Source: an uncultured bacterium
GTDB taxonomy: Bacteria > Verrucomicrobiota > Kiritimatiellia > RFP12 > UBA1067
Direction of reading: 5' to 3'
DNA: 64,000 nt
Assembly: GCA_902776615.1 (NCBI GenBank)
Contig: CACYQU010000003.1
Location: 1 to 64,000, forward strand
How positions within the stretch are numbered: position 1 is the first letter of the stretch; each line of letters opens with the position of its first letter. Both the position numbers and the translations under genes were made by a program. The notes under the pieces were generated by a model, which searched no databases, was not told where the DNA came from, and saw nothing but the letters and a program-made list of their open reading frames with translations. Positions 25,008 through 34,809 of this stretch are shown in pieces.

Positions 25008-25867
25008 TTGAAGAGTCCCAGATACCAGGTGACGAGTTCGGCGCCGAAGAACATCCACGCCAGACAGCCGAGGCAGATGTAAGGCCCGTAAGGAATCGCG
25101 ACGAACCGGCCGAACTTCGCCTTAGAAGCGAGAATCATTCCAAGACCGACAATCGAGCCGAACACCGAAGAAAGCATGATAACCGCCAAAACCGCCTCTG
25201 GACCGAACAAAGCGCCAACAGCCCCCATGAGCAGAACATCACCCATCCCCATCGCCTCTCGCTTGAAGGCTTTCGAGCCAAGCCATCTCACAAGCCACAT
25301 TAGCCCGAAGCCGAAGGCTAGCCCGACGAGGGAGTGGATGATTGGCGCGAGTTTGGCCCACACCGATGCACCGAGACCCGAGCCATATGCGAAATTGAAG
25401 CCACTAAACACCGCAGCTTCGGCGACGCCGAGAATCATACCGCCGACTGTCGTGAAGTCTGGCAGAAGCTGCAGGTCGAAGTCTATGAACGAGCCGACGA
25501 TCATCAGCGATATCCATATCCACATCACCAGCAGATGCACTACCGAAATCCATATTGGAACCTGCGGCATCCACAGCCGCAGAAACGCCGCGAGGAAAAG
25601 CGCGCCGCCAAGAGCCTCGACGCATACGTAGCGCGGCGAAATCGGCTCGCGGCACGCGGCGCATCTGCCGCGCAAGGCGAGCCACGATATTATAGGAATG
25701 TTCTGCCACCACTTTATCGGCGCGTTGCATTTCGGACAATGGGACGGCGGACTCACTATCGACTCGCCGCGCGGCACGCGCCATATTACGACGTTGAGGA
25801 ACGACGCTATGCAGGCGCCAAGCCAGAAGGAGAAGAACGCGAGAACAGGTATCAATTCACGCACCAT
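25004..25867 (-). CDS. pilD: Prepilin peptidase / N-methyltransferase
   Basis: 287 residues. An aspartic membrane protease with eight hydrophobic segments. The cytoplasmic zinc-binding loop has CPKC and CAAC; the catalytic aspartates are in GSFIDFDLQLLPD and AMGMGDVLLMG. It cleaves and methylates type IV prepilins or type II pseudopilins. No pilus genes are adjacent. It is coupled to polA by a four-base overlap and follows gpsA by 5 bases. Confidence 0.94.
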   Translation of the reverse strand: MVRELIPVLAFFSFWLGACIASFLNVVIWRVPRGESIVSPPSHCPKCNAPIKWWQNIPIISWLALRGRCAACREPISPRYVCVEALGGALFLAAFLRLWMPQVPIWISVVHLLVMWIWISLMIVGSFIDFDLQLLPDFTTVGGMILGVAEAAVFSGFNFAYGSGLGASVWAKLAPIIHSLVGLAFGFGLMWLVRWLGSKAFKREAMGMGDVLLMGAVGALFGPEAVLAVIMLSSVFGSIVGLGMILASKAKFGRFVAIPYGPYICLGCLAWMFFGAELVTWYLGLFK

Positions 25868-25872
25868 CACTG

Positions 25873-26859
25873 CTACTCGCTCTTCAGCGACCTGCTCATG
25901 ACCGTCTCGGCAGCCTTTCGCGCATCGGCGTTCTGATAGCATACCGCGTAGACAAGGTCGCATATCGGCATCTCTACGCCGAGCCGCGACGAGAGGTCGT
26001 GGACGACTTTCGAGTTCCACACGCCCTCGGCCACCATCTGCATCGAGCCGAGGATGTCGCCTATCTTCTCGCCGCGTCCGAGACGCTCGCCGACGGAGTG
26101 GTTTCGCGAATGCACCGACGTGCACGTTACTATCAAATCGCCGATTCCCGCAAGTCCCGAAAGCGTCTCGGGGCTGCCGCCGTAAGCGAGAACGAACCGC
26201 TTCATCTCTGCTAGGCCGCGAGTGATCAGCGCCGCACGGGTGTTGTCGCCGAAGCCCATTCCATCCGAGCAGCCTACGGCTATCGCTATCACGTTCTTCA
26301 CCGCGCCGCCGATCTCTACGCCCGCCGGATCGCGCGACGTGTACACGCGGAAGGTCGGCCCGGACCAAAGCTCCTGCACGCGCTTCGCCTTCGCCTCGTC
26401 CGCACACGCGGCGACTATAGCCGTTGGTATTCCGCGACTCACCTCTTCGGCATGTGTCGGGCCGGCGAGCGCCACTACATCCTTTACGCCGAGTATCTCG
26501 GACGCTAGAACGGTCATGCGCTTGTCGGTCTTCTCGCAAAGCCCCTTCGTGAGCGATACGACAAGATGACGTTCGTCCACGAGCCCCTTGAAACCCTCTG
26601 CGACGGACGCGAAATACTTCGACGGCGGCGCCAGTACTACAACCTCCGCGCCGGCCACCGCCTCTGCACGGTCAGCAGTGAGCTTGAGCGAATTAGGCAG
26701 TTCGACACCCTTCAGAAACTTCTCGTTGCGACGCGTGCGGCGCATCTCGTCGACATAGTCCGGAAACGCGCCCCAGAGCGTCACATCATGTCCGCGACCG
26801 CAGAGAAGCATCGCATTTGCGGTTCCCCACCCTCCGTCGCCTATTACCGCAATCTTCAT
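25873..26859 (-). CDS. gpsA: Glycerol-3-phosphate dehydrogenase [NAD(P)+]
   Basis: 328 residues. Reduces dihydroxyacetone phosphate to sn-glycerol 3-phosphate for phospholipid synthesis. The dinucleotide motif is IGDGGWGTANAM (family GxGxWGT) and the catalytic Lys lies in GAVKNVIAIAVG. The ATG at 26859 overlaps the ribBA TGA by four bases. Confidence 0.96.
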   Translation of the reverse strand: MKIAVIGDGGWGTANAMLLCGRGHDVTLWGAFPDYVDEMRRTRRNEKFLKGVELPNSLKLTADRAEAVAGAEVVVLAPPSKYFASVAEGFKGLVDERHLVVSLTKGLCEKTDKRMTVLASEILGVKDVVALAGPTHAEEVSRGIPTAIVAACADEAKAKRVQELWSGPTFRVYTSRDPAGVEIGGAVKNVIAIAVGCSDGMGFGDNTRAALITRGLAEMKRFVLAYGGSPETLSGLAGIGDLIVTCTSVHSRNHSVGERLGRGEKIGDILGSMQMVAEGVWNSKVVHDLSSRLGVEMPICDLVYAVCYQNADARKAAETVMSRSLKSE

Positions 26860-28052
26860 AGCAGGTGCCCCATCTTTTCTTTTTTCGTGTCGAGATAGCG
26901 CTTGTCGTGCGCATTCGCGGGTATGACTATCGGGACACGTTCGGTTATCTCTATTCCGTAGCCGCAAAGCCCCTTGACCTTGCAGGGATTGTTCGTCATG
27001 AGCCTCACCTTCTTCAGCCCGAGATCCGCGAGAATCTGCGCGCCTTCGCCGTAGTCGCGAAGATCCGGCGCGAAGCCGAGCGCGATGTTGGCCTCGACGG
27101 TATCCATCCCCTGCTCCTGCTTTTTGTAGGCGTGCAGTTTGTTCGCAAGGCCTATCCCGCGTCCTTCCTGGCGCATGTAGAGAACGACTCCGCGCCCCGC
27201 CTTCTCGACCATCTCCATTGCGGCGTGAAGCTGCGGACCGCAATCGCAGCGCTCGCTTCCCAGCACGTCGCCGGTGAAGCATTCCGAATGCACTCGCACA
27301 AGCGCCGGTTCATCGCCCGAAAGATCGCCCTTCACAAGCGCGAGGTGCTCAAGCCCCGTGATTCGGCTGCGGTACATCTTGAGCCTGAAGTGTCCGTGGT
27401 CGGTCGGCAGGTCAACCTCCTCGACCGGTTCCACGAGCCTATCGCGGTGACGACGATAGGCGATAAGATCGGCGATGCACATGAGCTTGAGTTTGTGCGT
27501 CTTCGCAAACTCCGCTATGTCGGGCAGTCGCGCCATAGTACCGTCGTCCTTCATGACCTCGCAGCACAGGCCGACTTCCTCCAGTCCGGCGAGACGGCAA
27601 AGATCCACCGTCGCCTCGGTGTGTCCGGCACGCTTCAAAACGCCGCCAGCCCGCGCTTCAAGCGGAAACATGTGGCCGGGCCTGCGGAAATCCTCCGGCT
27701 TTGCGCCCTCGCGTATGCACGCGCGGGCAGTCACGGCGCGCTCCTCGGCGGAAATGCCCGTTGTGGTCGAAACGGCGTCGATCGAAACCGTGAATGCGGT
27801 CGAATGGTTGTCTGTGTTCTCGGCCACCATCTGGGGCAGGTCGAGCCGCCTGCACCACTCGGCGCTCATCGGCATGCATATCAGCCCTTTGGCGTAGCTC
27901 GCCATGAAGTTCACGTTCTCGCGCGTCGCAAAACGCGCCGCGCAGACGCAGTCGCCCTCGTTCTCGCGGTCGGCGTCGTCGGTGACAAGAATTATCTCGC
28001 CGTTCCTCAGCGCCTCAAGGCACTCTTCGACTGTGTTGAAGTCAACGTCCAT
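26856..28052 (-). CDS. ribBA: 3,4-dihydroxy-2-butanone 4-phosphate synthase / GTP cyclohydrolase II
   Basis: 398 residues, a bifunctional riboflavin-synthesis enzyme. The RibB half (1-200) has DDADRENEGD and the GHTEATVDL motif; the RibA half has the zinc cysteines CFTGDVLGSERCDC and the RQEGRGIGL motif. Both halves look catalytically complete. It follows rnhC by 6 bases; other rib genes are absent. Confidence 0.97.
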   Translation of the reverse strand: MDVDFNTVEECLEALRNGEIILVTDDADRENEGDCVCAARFATRENVNFMASYAKGLICMPMSAEWCRRLDLPQMVAENTDNHSTAFTVSIDAVSTTTGISAEERAVTARACIREGAKPEDFRRPGHMFPLEARAGGVLKRAGHTEATVDLCRLAGLEEVGLCCEVMKDDGTMARLPDIAEFAKTHKLKLMCIADLIAYRRHRDRLVEPVEEVDLPTDHGHFRLKMYRSRITGLEHLALVKGDLSGDEPALVRVHSECFTGDVLGSERCDCGPQLHAAMEMVEKAGRGVVLYMRQEGRGIGLANKLHAYKKQEQGMDTVEANIALGFAPDLRDYGEGAQILADLGLKKVRLMTNNPCKVKGLCGYGIEITERVPIVIPANAHDKRYLDTKKEKMGHLL

Positions 28053-28058
28053 TCCTGT

Positions 28059-29132
28059 TCAATTCCCTTCTGCACTCTTGCCGCCGTTCTTGCGCCCGTA
28101 GCTTCCGTTCGCCACGGCGGATGTGACGCGGCCTTCAGGCGGCAGGTCTTCACGCGATTTTCCGCACGCGGCAAGAACCTTGTCGGTTGTCTGGAAATGC
28201 GTCTTGCAGTGGTTCATCAACCACACCGGCCCCTCCTTGCGAACCATTTCCTCGGCGAGCGCCCTCACGCGCGGGTCGCTCGACCCGGCGGGCACGTTCT
28301 CGCGGCCCTCCGCCGGAGGGCCAAACACCTCCTCGCCCATTTTGGCGATGTCCCGCAAAAACAGTTCGCGCGCTATGACCGACGCAGCGGCCACTGCGAT
28401 GTCGCTTTCGGCCTTATGGCGCTGCTCGACCGTGGCCTTTTTGCCGAGCGGCTTCAGCGCGCGCTTGATCGTCGCTTCGGTCGGCGCGAACTGGTCCACC
28501 ACCACGCGATTGCACCCCTGGCGCTTCTCGAGAAGCTCTTCGATCGCGGTTCCGTGCGCCCAGGCGAGCATCCGGTTTATGTTGTGCATCTTGGCGTAAA
28601 GGCGGTTGTACGCCGCGGGGCCGAGCTTCACCACCGCATATCCCGATTGGCCAAGCAGCGCGCGCAGTTTCGCGCCGGTCGTCAACACGGCCTTGTCGCT
28701 CATCTGCTTGCAGTCCCTCACGCCGAGTTTCTGCATCTCGGCGGAAAGCGCCTCGTCGGTGTAGGCGCAGCATACGACCAACGGCCCGAAATAGTCGCCC
28801 TTTCCCGATTCGTCGCTTCCGGCGTGAGCCGAGACGAGCTCGGGGTTCAGAACCGTCTCGTAGCCGAGCGTAGCCGACATGAGCACATTCGGCTCCAGCA
28901 CGAAAAGCACAAAGTCCTCGGCCTTGGAACCTTGTATGCAAAGCTTGCGCCGGCCATGCTTCTCCTTGGAATAAAGCGTGGCGTTGAAGTGATCGCCCTC
29001 TATGGACCAAAGGGAGTATGGGACCTCGCGCCTGCGATAGTTGCCGTTGACCATGATTCCAAGCAGAATCTCCTGCTGGTCTTCGGTCAGCTCGTAGGTA
29101 AACGTCGTTTTCTTTGTCTGTTCGGAATCCAT
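28059..29132 (-). CDS. rnhC: Ribonuclease HIII
   Basis: 357 residues. Type-2 RNase H with the HIII-specific N-terminal substrate-binding domain (about 1-110) and the acidic active site starting SDESGKGDYFGPL (the DEDE/DExG signature of HIII). It degrades RNA in RNA:DNA hybrids. The C-terminal tail is Gly/Arg/Lys-rich (GSYGRKNGGK). The ATG at 29132 lies 15 bases after a TGGTATCAT box; an upstream alternative start would lie inside the promoter. Confidence 0.93.
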   Translation of the reverse strand: MDSEQTKKTTFTYELTEDQQEILLGIMVNGNYRRREVPYSLWSIEGDHFNATLYSKEKHGRRKLCIQGSKAEDFVLFVLEPNVLMSATLGYETVLNPELVSAHAGSDESGKGDYFGPLVVCCAYTDEALSAEMQKLGVRDCKQMSDKAVLTTGAKLRALLGQSGYAVVKLGPAAYNRLYAKMHNINRMLAWAHGTAIEELLEKRQGCNRVVVDQFAPTEATIKRALKPLGKKATVEQRHKAESDIAVAAASVIARELFLRDIAKMGEEVFGPPAEGRENVPAGSSDPRVRALAEEMVRKEGPVWLMNHCKTHFQTTDKVLAACGKSREDLPPEGRVTSAVANGSYGRKNGGKSAEGN

Positions 29133-29147
29133 CACACTTGAGATGTA

Positions 29148-29156
29148 ATGATACCA
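29148..29156 (-). promoter_or_regulatory. Extended -10 promoter of rnhC-ribBA-gpsA-pilD-polA
   Basis: Minus-strand TGGTATCAT, an extended -10 with one mismatch in the hexamer, 15 bases before the rnhC ATG. Confidence 0.65.
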
Positions 29157-29207
29157 TATTCCCGCGTGCGCACGCAAGTGCAGCGGCCCGTCGAGCCGCG
29201 CCACCGC

Positions 29208-30533
29208 TCATGCAGGGACGGCGACGAGTGTCTGCGCGTGAGCCTCGGTTATGCGCAGCCTGACGATGGAACCGGCCCTCGGCGGAACCTCCCCCGGCGG
29301 AACCTCCCACACCACAATCCGGTTGCCGCCGTCGCGACCGGACCAACGCGCCTTGTTGCGCTTCGACGGACCCTCCGCCATCACTTCACGCACCGTCCCC
29401 ACAAGCAGCGAATTTCTCTCCAGCCCGCGACGCTCCTGGTCGGCGAGCAGCACCTGGTCGCGGCGTTCCTTCTCCGCCATCGGCACATCGTCCGGCCGGG
29501 CCGCACTGCGCGTTCCAGGGCGGGGCGAATACTTGAAGATGAACGAATTGTCGAATCCGGCCTCGTCCATAAGCGACCTGGTAGCCTCGAAATCCTCTTC
29601 AGTTTCGCCCGGATAGCCCACGATCACATCCGTCGTAAGCGCAAACTCCGCATCGAATTCCCTCAGTTTTGCAACCGCCGCCAGATACTCGGCGCGAGTG
29701 TAGTGGCGGCCCATGTCCGCAAGTATGCGGTCGCTGCCGGACTGCACCGGCAGGTGCAGATGGCGGCATATCTGCGGAAACTCCCTGTACGCCCTCACAA
29801 GCTCGTCGGTGCATCCCTTTGGATGGGCCGATGTGAAGCGTATGCGCCGAAGTCCGTCGATGGCGGCCAGCGCCTCCAGCAGGCGAGGGAACGCCTCGGC
29901 ATAACCCCCGGGGCTGGGCGCGTCGGATCCGTCCCATGCGGCGTTCCTCACCCCGTAGCGAAGAACGCTCTGCCCCAGAAGACACACTTCCTTCACGCCG
30001 TGCGCAACGAGCGAACGCACCTCCGCCACAATCTCTCGCGCGGGACGCGAATACTCGTGGCCTCGAACGTCTGGCACGATGCAATAACTGCACCTGTTGT
30101 CGCAACCTACAAGTATTGTTACGAACGCCTGCACACCTCCCTCTACATGAGAGGCAAGAGCCTCGGACATCATCTCCTCGCCCAGCTCCAGCCGCGGGAA
30201 GCATCCGTCGGCGACGATTTTCGGTATAAGGCCAATCGCCCGCGGACCAACTGCGAAGTCCAGCCTAGGCAGGCGCTTGAAGACGTCTTCGCCGAGCCTC
30301 TTCACGGCGCATCCCATGAGACCCGTCAGCTTCCCGGCGGCGCAGAGGTTGCCAGTCTTGCCGACGGCTTTCTCTTCGGCCTTCTGGCGCACGGTGCAGC
30401 TGTTCACGATCACAAGCTCCGCCTCGGCCTCGCTCGCCGCCTTTTCGTGTCCGGCGGCGACAAGCATGGCTTCAACGGCCTCCGAGTCGCGCACGTTCAT
30501 CTGGCAGCCGTACGTATGCACGAGAAACTTCAT
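29208..30533 (-). CDS. miaB: tRNA-2-methylthio-N6-dimethylallyladenosine synthase
   Basis: 441 residues. UPF0004 domain with three cluster cysteines (YGCQMN, NSCTVR, MGCAVKR), radical-SAM domain with C-x3-C-x2-C in GCDNRCSYC, and a C-terminal TRAM domain. MiaB methylthiolates A37 of tRNAs reading UNN codons. The usual LLGQNVNSYG after the radical-SAM core reads LLGQSVLRYG, a mild divergence. The ATG overlaps the proA stop by four bases. Confidence 0.93.
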   Translation of the reverse strand: MKFLVHTYGCQMNVRDSEAVEAMLVAAGHEKAASEAEAELVIVNSCTVRQKAEEKAVGKTGNLCAAGKLTGLMGCAVKRLGEDVFKRLPRLDFAVGPRAIGLIPKIVADGCFPRLELGEEMMSEALASHVEGGVQAFVTILVGCDNRCSYCIVPDVRGHEYSRPAREIVAEVRSLVAHGVKEVCLLGQSVLRYGVRNAAWDGSDAPSPGGYAEAFPRLLEALAAIDGLRRIRFTSAHPKGCTDELVRAYREFPQICRHLHLPVQSGSDRILADMGRHYTRAEYLAAVAKLREFDAEFALTTDVIVGYPGETEEDFEATRSLMDEAGFDNSFIFKYSPRPGTRSAARPDDVPMAEKERRDQVLLADQERRGLERNSLLVGTVREVMAEGPSKRNKARWSGRDGGNRIVVWEVPPGEVPPRAGSIVRLRITEAHAQTLVAVPA

Positions 30534-31744
30534 CTGACAACTCCGTCGCCGGTCACAACGTATTTGTATGTCGTAAGTTCTTCCAGGCCCATCGGCCCGC
30601 GGGCGTGAAGTTTGTCGGTCGAAATGCCGATTTCGGCGCCCATTCCGAACTCTGCGCCATCGGTGAAGCGCGTCGAGACGTTGTGGTATACGCACGCCGA
30701 ATCGACGTCGCGCATAAACTCCGCCGCGCGAGCCTCGTCGCTCGTCACGATGCAGTCGGAATGGTGGGACGAGTTGGCGTTTATGAAGTCTATCGCAGCG
30801 CGATAGTCGGCAACCGTCGCAACATTCAAGTCGAGCGAGAGGTACTCCACTCCTGCGCCATCTTCGTGCAACGCAACTCCGCTGCCCTTCGCCCACGCCC
30901 TGACCATCGGCAGGAACAGCGGCGCGAGCTTCTCGTGCACGAGCAGGCATTCCGCCGCGTTGCATGCGGAGGGACGCTGGACCTTTGCGTTGTCGAGAAT
31001 CGAAAGCGCCATCGCGAGATCGGCCTTGTCGTCAACATAGATGTGGCACACCCCCTTGTAGTGCTTCAAGACAGGTATCAGCGCGGCTTCGCACATTGCG
31101 CGTATCAGCCGCTCGCCGCCGCGCGGTATCGCCACGTCCACAAGCCCGACGGCTCTCACAAGTTCTGCCACTATCGCGTGGTCGGTGGTCTCCACAAGCT
31201 GAACGGCGTTCGCGATTCCGCCCGGCCTCGCCGCAAGCGCGGCGGCGACGACCTTGGCGAGGGCCTTGTTTGAGCGAAGCGCCTCCTTGCCGCCGCGAAG
31301 GATTATCGCATTCCCCGTCTTCAGGCACAGCGCTGCCGTATCGACGAACACGTTCGGACGCGACTCGAAGACTACCGCCACAACGCCGAACGGCTCTCTC
31401 ACCTTCCGAATCGTAATGCCGCTCGGCCGCTCCCTCGTCCAGATCGTTTCGCCCACGGGGTCAGGCAGCCCGGCGACCTGCCTCACGCCGTCCACCATCG
31501 AGCCGTAGCGCGCGTCGGTGAGCGTAAGCCTGTCGACCATCGCTTCGCTTATGCCGGCGGATCTCGCGCTGGCGACGTCTTCGGCATTGGCGGCGAAGAC
31601 GTCCCCCTTGGCCGCGTCGAGCGCGTCGGCTATCGCGAGCAGAGCCGCGTTCTTTTCCGCCGAATCCAGTCTGCGAAGCGCCGCGGCGGCCGCGCGCGCC
31701 TTGAGCGCCATTTCATGGACAATCTGGTTTGCCGTTTCCTGCAT
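30530..31744 (-). CDS. proA: Gamma-glutamyl phosphate reductase
   Basis: 404 residues, aldehyde-dehydrogenase fold. Reduces gamma-glutamyl phosphate to the semialdehyde in proline synthesis. The catalytic Cys is in RPSACNAAECLLVH; the N-terminal cofactor region VVAVVFESRPNV is typical. The ATG at 31744 (MQETANQ) gives the family's usual N-terminus. proB is not adjacent; it follows ktrB by 26 bases. Confidence 0.96.
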   Translation of the reverse strand: MQETANQIVHEMALKARAAAAALRRLDSAEKNAALLAIADALDAAKGDVFAANAEDVASARSAGISEAMVDRLTLTDARYGSMVDGVRQVAGLPDPVGETIWTRERPSGITIRKVREPFGVVAVVFESRPNVFVDTAALCLKTGNAIILRGGKEALRSNKALAKVVAAALAARPGGIANAVQLVETTDHAIVAELVRAVGLVDVAIPRGGERLIRAMCEAALIPVLKHYKGVCHIYVDDKADLAMALSILDNAKVQRPSACNAAECLLVHEKLAPLFLPMVRAWAKGSGVALHEDGAGVEYLSLDLNVATVADYRAAIDFINANSSHHSDCIVTSDEARAAEFMRDVDSACVYHNVSTRFTDGAEFGMGAEIGISTDKLHARGPMGLEELTTYKYVVTGDGVVR

Positions 31745-31770
31745 GATGCCGTTCCTTTCTGCGCCACCGT

Positions 31771-33084
31771 CTAACCGATGACAAGTTCCTCCTGCGGATA
31801 TCGTATGTGTCTTGCCGACTCGCGGTCGCCGATCATCATTACGACCGCAAGCGCGCCCAGGCGCCCAACGAACATCGCGCACATTATGACGCATTTGCCC
31901 GCCGTCGAGAGGCGCGCCGTGGTGTCGCCCATCGAAAGCCCTGTTGTCGTCATGGCCGATACAGCCTCGAAAAACAGCGCGTCCAGCGTAAGCCCCGTGC
32001 TGTCTTCCGTCACCAGCAACGCCCCCACCACGACTCCGGTGAAAGCGATGAGTGCCATGAAAATGACGAGCGATTCGCGCACAATCTCCGTCGGCACTGT
32101 CCGGCGGTCGATCACCGTCTCGGCCTCTCCGCGGCAGAGCGCGACAAGCGTGTATATAAGCACGGCGAGAGTTGTAACCTTCATTCCGGCGGCGGCAGAG
32201 CCGGGCGCGCCGCCGATGAACATCAAAAGCGTGTACACGTGGCGAGTAAGCGGACGAAGCGACTCCGTAGGCGTTATGCAGAATCCGCACGTACGCGGCG
32301 TTACCGCCTGGTAGAAGCCCGTGGTTAGCTTCTCCACGAAAGGCATGCCGGCGAGGGCGGCGTTCCACTCCACCACCATGAACGCGACGAACGCAATCGC
32401 CAACAGGCAAAACGAAAAGCGCAGCACTACCCGCGAATGAAGCGTAAGTCGCCCGCGCGCGCCAGAGGGACGGCGGAGAAACTTGAACGTGCAAAGATTG
32501 TACAGAACCAGAAAGCCCACGCTGCCGAGGATCGTCTCCACGGCCAGCGTCACCACGATCAGCGGGTCTTTCGCAAAGGACGCGATCGAGCCGGGCAGTA
32601 TGCTGAAGCCTGCATTACAAAAACCCATCACTGAATAGAATATGCTCAGGTACGCATCGTGCAGACGCGTGTAGAGAATCGCCGCGCCGACGCCTTCCAT
32701 CACGAGCATCGACCCCACTACCCAGCATATCAGCCCCTTCACGCCGCGAACCTCAGCCACGCCGTACGCATTCATGAGCGTGAACTCGCGCGACAGCGAC
32801 AGCCGCCTGCCTATCGCGACCATGAGGAACGTACTGACGGTCATCAATCCCAGGCAGCCGATCTCGACCAGCACCAGAAGCGCGATCTGCCCAGCAAATG
32901 AAAACTCCGATGCGACATCCACCACGCTGAGACCTGTCACGCACACCGCCGAGCACGAGGTAAACAGCGACGTCATGAGCGGACCCCATGCGCCGTCGGC
33001 CCGCGCCCACGGAGAAGCCAGTATGAACGCGCCGACTGCAATCAAGGCGAGAAAGCCGAGCGCGACGGAGAACCGCCCCTTCAT
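31771..33084 (-). CDS. ktrB: Potassium channel subunit KtrB/TrkH
   Basis: 437 residues with the fourfold M1-P-M2 architecture. The four filter regions are TGLSVVD, CNAGFS, TPRTCGF and TTTGLSMG, each with the conserved central Gly. It imports K+, with Na+ dependence in the Ktr group, and requires a KtrA ring (9668-10327). The ATG overlaps the tatC stop (ATGA). Confidence 0.93.
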   Translation of the reverse strand: MKGRFSVALGFLALIAVGAFILASPWARADGAWGPLMTSLFTSCSAVCVTGLSVVDVASEFSFAGQIALLVLVEIGCLGLMTVSTFLMVAIGRRLSLSREFTLMNAYGVAEVRGVKGLICWVVGSMLVMEGVGAAILYTRLHDAYLSIFYSVMGFCNAGFSILPGSIASFAKDPLIVVTLAVETILGSVGFLVLYNLCTFKFLRRPSGARGRLTLHSRVVLRFSFCLLAIAFVAFMVVEWNAALAGMPFVEKLTTGFYQAVTPRTCGFCITPTESLRPLTRHVYTLLMFIGGAPGSAAAGMKVTTLAVLIYTLVALCRGEAETVIDRRTVPTEIVRESLVIFMALIAFTGVVVGALLVTEDSTGLTLDALFFEAVSAMTTTGLSMGDTTARLSTAGKCVIMCAMFVGRLGALAVVMMIGDRESARHIRYPQEELVIG

Positions 33085-33821
33085 GCACGCTCCCTAAGCC
33101 ATACGGCCCATATAGAAAGCTCGTACAGCAGGCACAAAGGAACAGCCATCATAAGCTGGCTCATTGGATCCGGCGGCGTGAGGAACATCGCCACGACAAA
33201 CGCAATCACTATCGCCGGACGCCTCTTCGCACGCAGCCCCGCGCTCGTCACAAGACCAAACCATCCGAGAACAAACAGCACCAGCGGCAACTGAAACACA
33301 AGACCGAAGGCTATCACCGTCTTCAGCACTATCGATATGTAGCCCTCTATGCGAATCGTCGTAACCGGAAGGCCAACCCACTCGTTTATCGATTGGAACG
33401 CGGTGACCACGAGAGGAAGCGTCTTTCCGTAGGCCAGTCCTACGCCAACCGTGAACAGAGTCGAGCCTGCCACAAGAACCGTAAGCAGAATCGCCTTTTC
33501 GCGCCTGGTCAGGGCAGGAAACACGAATCTCAGGACGGCATACGCCAGAAACGGAAACGAAAGCGCGGTGCCGCCCCAAAGGGCTATCGACATCATCGTC
33601 GAGAAGCCGCTTGTGAGGTCTAGTCCCTGAAGCATGTCTTCGCTCGCGGCGGCGGGGCTTTTAAGCCACGCGAGTATCTGCGGAGAGAATACGCACGCCG
33701 CAATCACGCACACCGCCCATGCCACCGAAGCGAACACGAGCATGTCGCGAAGCGCCATGAGGTGCTCCAGCAGAGGGCGCGGAGGATCGTTGCGCTCGTC
33801 AGGATTCTTTATGATCGGCAT
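33081..33821 (-). CDS. tatC: Twin-arginine translocase subunit TatC
   Basis: 246 residues, six helices. The signal-peptide-binding N-terminus has PLLEHLMALRD with the conserved Glu, and the second cytosolic loop is preserved. Exports folded proteins across the inner membrane. It overlaps the 3' end of the TatA/B gene by 23 bases. Confidence 0.95.
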   Translation of the reverse strand: MPIIKNPDERNDPPRPLLEHLMALRDMLVFASVAWAVCVIAACVFSPQILAWLKSPAAASEDMLQGLDLTSGFSTMMSIALWGGTALSFPFLAYAVLRFVFPALTRREKAILLTVLVAGSTLFTVGVGLAYGKTLPLVVTAFQSINEWVGLPVTTIRIEGYISIVLKTVIAFGLVFQLPLVLFVLGWFGLVTSAGLRAKRRPAIVIAFVVAMFLTPPDPMSQLMMAVPLCLLYELSIWAVWLRERA

Positions 33822-34125
33822 CGCCGCCCTCCTCCGCCTGCGCCGAACCGGCCACGGCCGACGGCTCGGGCTCAGGGTCAGGCTCTACGGTGAACGCGTC
33901 CTCAAGCTGGTTCTCCACATCTGCCGCAACATTGTCAAACCCTGAATCCATGTCCATCAGCTGGCGTTTGAACGAATCGGCCGCTCTGCGCATGCGCGCA
34001 TACCACCTGCCGACGGTGCGTGCCGTCTCTGGAAGGCGCTTCGGTCCAACCACAACAAGCACGACGGCGAGTAGCACAAACCACTCGCCGACGCCTACAT
34101 CGTTGAAGATGAACGCGAACGCCAT
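33799..34125 (-). CDS. TatA/TatB-type translocase subunit
   Basis: 108 residues: one N-terminal helix (FVLLAVVLVVVG), the hinge GPKRLPE, an amphipathic helix (RTVGRWYARMRRAADSFKRQL) and an acidic, proline-rich tail. GPKRLPE resembles TatB more than TatA, but with only one such gene next to tatC it may serve both roles, as in minimal Tat systems. It lies 6 bases after pal. Confidence 0.88.
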   Translation of the reverse strand: MAFAFIFNDVGVGEWFVLLAVVLVVVGPKRLPETARTVGRWYARMRRAADSFKRQLMDMDSGFDNVAADVENQLEDAFTVEPDPEPEPSAVAGSAQAEEGGDADHKES

Positions 34126-34131
34126 CCGCCG

Positions 34132-34698
34132 TTACTTCTGGTAAATGCCGAACTCGCCGCGGCGGTTCACCGACCAGGCCGACTCGTCATGCCCCTCGGC
34201 GGCAGGCTTCTCCTCGCCGTAGCTGCGGGTCTGGATTCTGTCGGCCGAAATGCCGCTCTGCACCATATAGTTGCGAATGATGGTGGAACGGTTCTCGCCA
34301 AGCGCAAGGTTATACTCGTTGGAGCCACGCTCGTCGCAATGACCCTCGACTACGACGACGCGATCGGTGCGGGCCGTAAGGTGCTCCACAACGGCATCGA
34401 TCTTGCCGAGCTCGCCCTGGGGAACAACGGTGGAGTCAAAGCCGAAGTAGACTGGCGCGAATGCGACGTCGGTGCACTTCGTGTACATATCCTCGAAGTT
34501 GCCGGAAACACCTGCGGCGGATATGTCGCCCTCGTCGACATCCTGCGACGAAATGTCAGTACCGTCGATGTCGGCGCCAATCGAGGTGGCATCGCCCTCG
34601 CCATTGGTCGCGCCGCCAGCAGCGTTGTCGTACTTGCAGCCAGTCGCCGCAAAGGCGATTGCAACCGCGAAAACTGCCATAATGCTAGAGAACTTCAT
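34132..34698 (-). CDS. pal: Peptidoglycan-associated lipoprotein (OmpA-like)
   Basis: 188 residues. Lipoprotein signal with lipobox AATGC (Cys21), a flexible Asp/Gly/Ser-rich linker to about residue 75, then an OmpA-C domain: YFGFDSTVV, VEGHCDERGSNEYNLALGENRS and a typical NRRGEF end. Anchored in the outer membrane, it binds peptidoglycan through the domain. tolA/tolB are not adjacent. A -10 box and an AAGGAG ribosome site precede it. Confidence 0.92.
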   Translation of the reverse strand: MKFSSIMAVFAVAIAFAATGCKYDNAAGGATNGEGDATSIGADIDGTDISSQDVDEGDISAAGVSGNFEDMYTKCTDVAFAPVYFGFDSTVVPQGELGKIDAVVEHLTARTDRVVVVEGHCDERGSNEYNLALGENRSTIIRNYMVQSGISADRIQTRSYGEEKPAAEGHDESAWSVNRRGEFGIYQK

Positions 34699-34733
34699 TT
34701 GACTACTCCTTATATTGGTTAAATTTGGATAAT

Positions 34734-34739
34734 ATGATA
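34734..34739 (-). promoter_or_regulatory. -10 box upstream of pal
   Basis: Minus-strand CGGTATCAT; the hexamer ends 35 bases before the pal ATG. The 34699-34809 gap holds only this promoter and the AAGGAG ribosome site. Confidence 0.55.
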
Positions 34740-34809
34740 CCGAATATCGCCGCAGAAATCAAGCGGCAACTTTTCTGAGAGAGAGTTGGGTGCGCTCTCC
34801 CAGGAAGGT